64,000 nucleotides of DNA from Kitagawia praeruptora (Eukaryota; Streptophyta; Magnoliopsida; Apiales; Apiaceae): assembly GCA_037693485.1 (NCBI GenBank), contig CM075351.1, forward strand, positions 158,290,501 to 158,354,500, written 5' to 3'. Every line of letters starts with the position of its first letter. Within the stretch, counting starts at the first letter, position 1. A program made the translations under genes and the position numbers. Under the pieces are notes generated by a model, which had not been told where the DNA came from, searched no databases, and saw nothing but the letters and a program-made list of their open reading frames with translations. This document shows positions 58,002-64,000 of the stretch, in pieces.

Positions 58002-61000
58002 TGTAACACCCCCAGATCCAGGGTCAGGGATCTGGTCGTTACGGTCTCAATATCCAACCACAAAACCAACATAATTTAAATTACAACCTTGTGACCCAAA
58101 ACAACAACATAAAACACACCCGTTATAGTCCCAGAGATGAAATCAGAGTAACCAACAATATTATTAATCAGAAGTCTGAGTTCTTACAACCCAAAGAATT
58201 ACAATTGTACAATTACATACTCTTTGCCATCCATTAATAGATACCATAATATAAATACATTTGAGGCTCAATTGCTAACAACTAGCCTACCAGTAGTTGC
58301 ATCCTCAATAAAGGTAGCCAAGACCTTAGCGGTAAACCTCTGACGGTTGACACCTGCTTACGCTGCGTGCGCCTTGCGCGGCCATCTGATCTAGCTGTTG
58401 TTGTGATATAAATAAATAAAGCAAGGGTGAGCAATAGCCCACCAGAAATATAATTGAACAGTGATAATATATGACAGTCCAAAATATCTTTGAAACCATA
58501 TGCCATGCATTAACGATGTAGTACCAATATAAGGTATGAGATGAAGTTACAAGGTAACTCAAAAATATATTTGTTTTGAATAAATATCTGCTATGCAAAA
58601 GATAAGCAAGATATTCTCAATTATCATAAAAGAGGAACTTGCAGGAAAATGTTGCAATTCCGGTTTCAACACTTTTTCACCTTGCCAACACCAACAGTGT
58701 TGTAGAAATTTCTCACTTTTAGAAGATGAACTAATACGGGAGCATTGCCGCGCCAGATGCCCTGACGTTTACGATGATCAGTCGTATGTCATGCATCTCA
58801 TCAGTCGTTCTCTACATGTAGAAGGTAGCTCCGACGGATTTACTTGTTTACCGCCCTCTGGAACTCCTAAGCCAACGGTTGGGCTATTGCTGGACCGGCG
58901 CCACTCGGCCACTTACGCGTCTCCTAGTTCGAATATCATCCATGACTCTGAAACGTAAAGTTCGTTCCCCTTTTTCCCCAAGTGTAACACTTGTTGATAG
59001 GACTCCACAAAGTAGTCGTATCTAATTGGAAAGGAAAATTCACCAATATTTCCCAAGCTGATGCTTGTTAATGGATATAAACTTGTTACATCAATCATAC
59101 CCCTCGAGCGTTGAGGAGGTAACCAAAAGACTCATATCGATGCTTGAAAGAATCAAGGTGTGAGTGACAAGATAGTTTTAGCAAGTATAGGACCGGGCAG
59201 TCCAATAAATAACATCGCTCAAGTGAGGTCCCCTTATATACGTTTGGAAGTTGAGCGAGTATTTAAATCTTCTTTAAGATAGATTTAAATGAAATTAAAG
59301 TTTAGGAACCTCCCCTTGATATAAATAGTCATAAGATATTCCGAAATATTTTACACCATATCTGAAGGTAAAAGATAATCTTTGTATGATATAAATCATT
59401 ATAAAGAGAATTTAAAAGAATTTACATAAATATTCCAAGAATATTTATTAAATCAATAATAATTTAGGACTATTTTTAAATCATAATATTACTCGTAAGT
59501 AATCCCCGAATGAATATATAAAATTATTTATTAATAAATCTCTTTTTAAATGAATATTCAAAATAATATTCATTAAATAAATAAAACTTCCAATGAATAT
59601 TCAAGATGATATTCGATAAATAGATAAACTCAAATAAATATTTAAAATAATGATTATTAAGTAAATCAAACCTTAAATGAATATTTGAAAATAATATTCA
59701 TTAAATAAATAGTATTCTAAATGAATATCCAATTAATATTCATTTAGTAATCAAAATTTTAAAGAAATATTCAAAACAATATTCCATAAGTAATTAGAAC
59801 TTCAACTGAATATTTTAAAATAATATTCATTAAGTAAATAAAACCTTAAATGAATATCCAAATAATATTCATTTAATAAATACTATTCTAAATGAATATC
59901 CAATTAATATTCATTTAGTAATCAATACTCTCAAGGAATATTTGAAATAATGTTCCTTAAGTAATTAGAATTTCAAATAAATATCTTAAAGTAATATTCA
60001 TTGAATAGATAAAACCTTAAATGAATATTCGAAAGTACTATTCATTTAATAAACAATATTCTAAATGAATCTTGAAATAATATTCATGAAATAATCAAAC
60101 TCTAAATGAATATTCGAAATAATATTCATTTAATATTTCTCGACTGAGATAATACTCCAATAACATTTCTCGAAAGATTTCCAAGTAAATAATACTTTAT
60201 GGAAATATAATTAATGTTTAATAATAACATTCCTCAAAAGGAATACTAATCTGTCGTTGGAATCCCTCCGGGTTTCCAAGACTACATCTATATCTCAAAA
60301 TACCGACTCCCGGTCTACATTTAAAGAATGAATATCACATGCCCTTCACTAAGGGTCTTAACCAAAAATCCGGCTTATACTGATATATCGTATCTAGTCT
60401 ATAAGCCAATATCAATTCAGGGAACAAGTATTGCAATATAACTTGAAAGTAGACATGCATGCTATGGCATATGTATACAACAATCATCATATATATTATC
60501 ACAACAACAGTTCCAAGTATTGGAAACTTGCCTGGAAATCGAGTACGAGTAGGGGTAGTAGTAGCGTGTCCCGGGTCAGCCTGATGATCTATAATTAGCC
60601 AAGGCATTCGGGATTAATCACTTAACACCTTTCAAAAGGTTACGTATAAACTTAACTTAAATCGAAACACGTTTTCAAGTCGTTTCGTTATACCCCTCTA
60701 ATTCACTCTTATTATTGCCTTTATTACCCGACACTTGTTCGTTACTAAAGCATGACCTTATACTTACATATGGTAAGTATTTAAATCGTATAAGTTTTAA
60801 AGTCGAAAGATTAGACCTCGATATTTATCGATCGTTTTCTAAGTGGTTTACCGAAGTTATAACCAAGTATACCTCTTAGGGGTACTTTCGTACTTAACCA
60901 TGATTCGAACATTTTTATAAAATCGGAAAACGATCCTTTTTACATGCGGTCTTCTCCCACACCTTCCTTTTTATCTCTATTATTTAATTATCACGATTCG

Positions 61001-62760
61001 CCACTGATTAAACAACATTAAAGGGAATCAATTTCAATTACGAACTTTTGATTACGGTTCTGAACCCCTTTTACGAATTTAATCATAACTCCTAAACCGT
61101 AAGTCCGTTTCATGCGATCTTTATATCAAAACGAAGCTCATAACATAATCTAGCTAATCATGGCAAAAGTCGAAGCTAATCAGTGAGTTATACCTTCTGT
61201 CAAATTCGTGTTCTTAATGTTAACGAAATTTCGGCATTACGACGGCTATAAATCGAATATTTCTAAATTCCAAACCTTCCAATAATCAAGGTATCCATCC
61301 CAAACAACATATACATGATATATCACCATGAACTGAGGCCAAGCAATGCCTTTCCGTTCATCTAAACTATTTTTAACATTTATCAAATCTAAATCACAAT
61401 CATGCTTAAAATCATGCTAATAACACATCTTATACTAAAACCCACCAAGATCATGCAAAATCTCAAGGTAAAGTCTAGGGTTTCAAGTTGCTATACCTTC
61501 CTTGGAGTATGATCTAGCCTCACTATGCTTGGTATGATCCTTAGAGGTGCTTAAGCTTGCTAAATCAACCATGAAAAACAAGAAAAAACAAGATTAGTTC
61601 ATAGAATCACTATTCACCCTCCTCTTGGATGAATTCTTTGAAAATGGAAACAAAGGTGTTTGGCTTTGAAATTTTTAGGAGATCACTTTTATGAATTATG
61701 GAACTCACCATAAAAATTACAAGGTCAAGTGATGGTTGGAAGCTTGATTTTTGTTTTGGAATTAAAGGAAGGGCCGAATGGAGTGTAAATGGGGGGAGAG
61801 TTTCTTTGGCTTGGTTGATCTTTGAATAATGATGTGTAAAGTGAGGTTTTTAGATAATATCTCATCTTAAGGCTACTTTATTAAAGTGTGAATTGTTGGA
61901 TGAGAATTTACCATGACAAGTGTTGAAGATTGGATGGTTAAGGCTTAACCAAGTGGTTTGTTTTCTAAGTACTTAGTTGATTCACTAAGTATTGGTTACT
62001 TTAGTAACTATATGGTTTCTAGATATTTATCACTTGCACACATGCATGCATCTTGCCTCCTCTGCTTGATTCCTTGTCCGTTTATTGCTTAATTCGTTGA
62101 TCGTTCGAGGGAATAACTCATTCGTTTCTAGTTAGGGTTTTACCAAAAACCTTCTTAATATTTATAATACTATTCCTCATCTTTATTAATACTTCTCGAA
62201 TTTAAATTCCTTAATTCCCTTTTATAAGTCCTTAAGTCTTGCAGTGTCCAGGGAAATCTCGGAGAAAATGAAAGTGCTCTGTTTCTGAATCCGACAGCTT
62301 TTACATACACTTATTTTCCTCCTGGATCACTAATACGAACTCAGAAATCCATTCCGAATACCGGGTATAACATTATTATAATAATATTCCAAATTCCACC
62401 AAAATCACTATTCATCACTTATTTTTATTTAATTCCTATAATTAGGAAAATGAACCTGGTTCACCCTCGAGTGTTCCTTAACCTTTTTACGGAACCGCTG
62501 GGCTTATAATAGATATTGATTTGGATGACATGAGGGTATCTATTTCTCTCTAGGGAATCTTATCTTAACTTTCTAGGAGATAGATTATTCTAATCTAAGT
62601 TGTCAACCAAAGGTATTCTGCATGACATATAATAATTGAATCCAAATCCATTCCATTCATTAAATAGACAATCGTTACATCGCAGTCATAACCACTATTC
62701 ACTCCCATATTATTACTTAATAAAAAGTTTTAATTCTACCCAAAAATCTGGGTTCTTACA
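58002..62760 (-). repeat. LTR-B 5' LTR (right copy)
   Basis: 4759 bp, near-identical to 47569-52328. Differences seen by eye include single bases near 59164, 59464, 59756, 60700, 61062, 62003, 62137, 62184, 62242 and 62317. It is followed by CAGAG at 62761-62765. Confidence 0.93.
59533..60145. repeat. AT-rich dyad array, right LTR copy
   Basis: Second copy of the array at 49100-49712, with the same unit order. Confidence 0.8.
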
Positions 62761-62765
62761 CAGAG

Positions 62766-62867
62766 CCTCTTCGATCAACAAGAAAACTTCTGTCGAGAAA
62801 CGTGGACAACCAAAACTGGGGAATTCTAGCACCAAGAGAGACCGGAAGTAACACCTTTGATATATGA
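62766..62867 (+). pseudogene. Captured bZIP60-like fragment, part 2
   Basis: This continues the exon cut at 47568. After removing the LTR-B element and one CAGAG copy, the frame stays open to TGA at 62865-62867. It is hydrophilic (LLSRNVDNQNWGILAPRETG), as expected of the lumenal tail of the unspliced bZIP60 form. The frame was therefore intact when LTR-B inserted. The rest of the 3' end, if captured, merges into intron-like sequence. Confidence 0.7.
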
Positions 62868-63127
62868 AGTTAATGATACATATGAAGTACTTCTGTATTT
62901 TCACAAGACTGCTTAAGGCTGTGAATTTTGCAGCTGAACTTGATTGGTAAGTATATTTTTTTTGACTGGAAGCTTCACTTTCACGTTCAATCTAATTTTG
63001 AATAACATTCTGCATGACTATAACATTCTTGTACACTGAATTGTTTACGTTTCAATCTAATTCTTAAATGTTATTTATAGCCCTCCTTATATCTCTTCGA
63101 CTTGTGCTAAAGTTTGATATTTTGCAG

Positions 63128-63373
63128 GAAGCATCTAGTCCTAACCGCACCCTCGATCTTGCTTCTGCTCTTGAGATTGGTTCACCTGGATATAAAGCTT
63201 GCATCAATAAAACTGCTGCTAGTGGTAGTACAAGATCAGTCGTGACTATAGCATTTGAATTTGCATTCGAAAGTCACATGCAAGAAAATTTAGCTTCAAT
63301 GGATCGACAATATAATGCTAGTAGTAGTAGTGACATAGGAGCTACTATCTTCTTCAGTACTTATTTGTTTTAG
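63128..63373 (+). pseudogene. Captured HD-ZIP III fragment
   Basis: Behind a TTTGCAG acceptor the frame reads SPNRTLDLASALEIGSPGYK, then RSVVTIAFEFAFESHMQEN and ASMDRQY. This is the conserved region just N-terminal to the MEKHLA domain in class III homeodomain-leucine zipper factors (ATHB8/ATHB15/PHB/REV family), closest by eye to the ATHB15/ATHB8 type. The normal continuation of MARQYVRSI is lost after RQY, where a Ser run begins. The homeodomain, zipper, START domain and its miR166 site are absent. A damaged single exon. Confidence 0.82.
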
Positions 63374-63912
63374 TTTATGTTCTTAGTGCTGGTGGATTTT
63401 TGGATTATTTGATTGGTTTTGTACTAGATGTTATTGAAATGATGTTGGATGATGTTATTGAAATGTAATTATTTTGGTTCTTGATTTCTTTTACTTGAAA
63501 ATGTAATATTTAAATGTCAATTTTTTTTGTTATTTAAATTAGTTATAAATGATTTTAATTATGTAACACACAATGTGTTACAATTAGTAAAATAGGGTGT
63601 TACAATAGATTGCTGACCCCACCTAGATGTGGGCCCCATATTTATCCCTGTGCAAAATTGTATCATCTATTGTAACACACAAGCTATGTTGCTGTAGAGT
63701 GTTTAAGATGTTACTATAGAGGTTTTTGGTAACCACATTTGCTATGTTACCTTAGGCTGTGTTTTGATGTTACCTTAGATACCTGTAGTTACTGCTGAGA
63801 ACCTAACACAGCTGAAGTGTTACCATAGCCCTATTTTGGCCTATGGTAACTTCAAACAGGGGTCTATGGTAACACAGTTTGGGGGTTGCTATAGGCCATC
63901 TATGGCGTAGTG
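63374..63912. other. CACTA2 right subterminal region
   Basis: AT-rich filler to about 63570. Then many copies of a tgttaccat/atggtaac word in both orientations run up to the terminal inverted repeat, mirroring 43250-43450. Confidence 0.75.
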
Positions 63913-64000
63913 CATAGGCGTGCTCAGCGCCAGACACCGGGGGTAGGTCCAGTGGTGGGGGTGGCATAACAGGGGCAGGAGCAGGAGCAGGGGTAGGGTC
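63913..64000 (-). pseudogene. Extra leader ORF of Tekay, 5' part
   Basis: Beyond the CAT duplication the minus strand reads a Pro/Ala-rich stretch (PAPAPAPVMPPPPLDLPP) that is in frame with 43249-42954 once CACTA2 is removed. The frame is open to the window edge, so the start may be the Met within it or lie beyond 64000. Confidence 0.6.

Larger units (their letters stand above)
47569..62760 (-). mobile_element. LTR-B: recent Ty3/gypsy element with 4.76-kb LTRs
   Basis: LTRs at 47569-52328 and 58002-62760 run TGTAACACCCCC to GGTTCTTACA on the + strand. The element is flanked by CAGAG (47564-47568, 62761-62765). Orientation is minus: the primer-binding site lies inside the right LTR and the polypurine tract inside the left LTR. 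I count about ten substitutions between the LTRs, so insertion is very recent. The interior of 5.7 kb is a decayed and apparently rearranged Tekay-like polyprotein with no long open frame, so it must have been mobilised by proteins from elsewhere. It is inserted in the captured bZIP60-like exon of CACTA2. Confidence 0.94.
43250..63912. mobile_element. CACTA2: gene-capturing CACTA transposon
   Basis: The ends are CACTACGCCATAGATGGCC and its inverted copy at 63894-63912, extending imperfectly through TATWGCAACC. They are flanked by CAT (43247-43249 and 63913-63915). Subterminal copies of a GTGTTACCATAG-like word occur at both ends (43300-43440, 63580-63870). No transposase is visible. The interior is made of host-gene pieces with introns: GT31-like, an unassigned piece, bZIP60-like and HD-ZIP III. 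Without the nested LTR-B element it is about 5.5 kb. It is inserted in the Tekay leader ORF. Confidence 0.93.
29753..64000 (-). mobile_element. Tekay/Del-type chromovirus (Ty3/gypsy), 5' end off the right edge
   Basis: Reading on the minus strand, the order is a leader with an extra ORF, one open gag-pol (42187-37499), a hairpin-like motif, a polypurine tract and a 3' LTR (37465-29753). The 3' LTR is 3.5 kb once the CACTA1 insertion is removed. A C-terminal chromodomain-like region and the domain order fit the Tekay (Del) clade. CACTA1 interrupts the LTR and CACTA2 interrupts the leader. The 5' LTR should lie to the right of 64000. The polyprotein is undamaged, so before the insertions this copy may have been autonomous. 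Confidence 0.88.

Overview
The window is intergenic plant nuclear DNA, most likely from a large-genome eudicot. Composition and family mix would fit Apiaceae or Asteraceae, but I cannot fix the species from sequence alone. It is AT-rich, holds no bacterial-type genes, and I see no complete stand-alone host gene. Nearly every base can be assigned to transposable elements stacked inside one another. The boundaries are supported by target-site duplications (TSDs), LTR ends, tRNA-Met primer-binding sites and polypurine tracts.

Left part (1-29058). A fragment of a long Ty3 LTR (LTR-B family, + strand) occupies 1-1482. A 5'-incomplete Ty1/copia Sirevirus (SIRE1, +) follows; its decayed envelope-like ORF lies at 2150-5300 and its 3' LTR starts at 5610. 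That LTR is split by a second Sirevirus, SIRE2 (6146-28446, +), which has two LTRs, a broken gag-pol and a broken envelope-like ORF. The envelope-like ORF is in turn split by a Ty3 element of the LTR-A family (14758-24438, TSD GGGTA) that has 3.65-kb LTRs and almost no coding capacity. The rest of the SIRE1 LTR ends at 28650, against a minus-strand Tat-type Ty3 RNase H fragment.

Right part (29059-64000). A minus-strand LTR-A fragment (29059-29752) is cut by a minus-strand Tekay/Del-type chromovirus that runs off the right edge. The chromovirus has an intact 1562-codon gag-pol with a C-terminal chromodomain-like region. Its 3' LTR contains a 4.2-kb CACTA DNA transposon (CACTA1, 32263-36472, TSD ATA) carrying exons that resemble a Pumilio (PUF) gene. 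Its leader contains a 20.7-kb CACTA element (CACTA2, 43250-63912, TSD CAT). CACTA2 carries fragments of at least three unrelated host genes: a GT31-like glycosyltransferase N-terminus, a bZIP60-like transcription factor and an HD-ZIP III factor. The bZIP60-like exon is split by a very young LTR-B Ty3 element (47569-62760, TSD CAGAG).

Inferred order of events: Tat element first; then SIRE1 and the minus LTR-A copy; then Tekay into that LTR-A copy and SIRE2 into SIRE1; then CACTA1 and CACTA2 into Tekay and LTR-A into SIRE2; last, LTR-B into CACTA2. LTR-to-LTR differences counted by eye agree with this order (SIRE2 about 1%, LTR-A about 0.5%, LTR-B about 0.2%). Neither CACTA element encodes a visible transposase, so both would need enzymes supplied elsewhere. 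Of the retroelements, only the Tekay copy keeps an open polyprotein.
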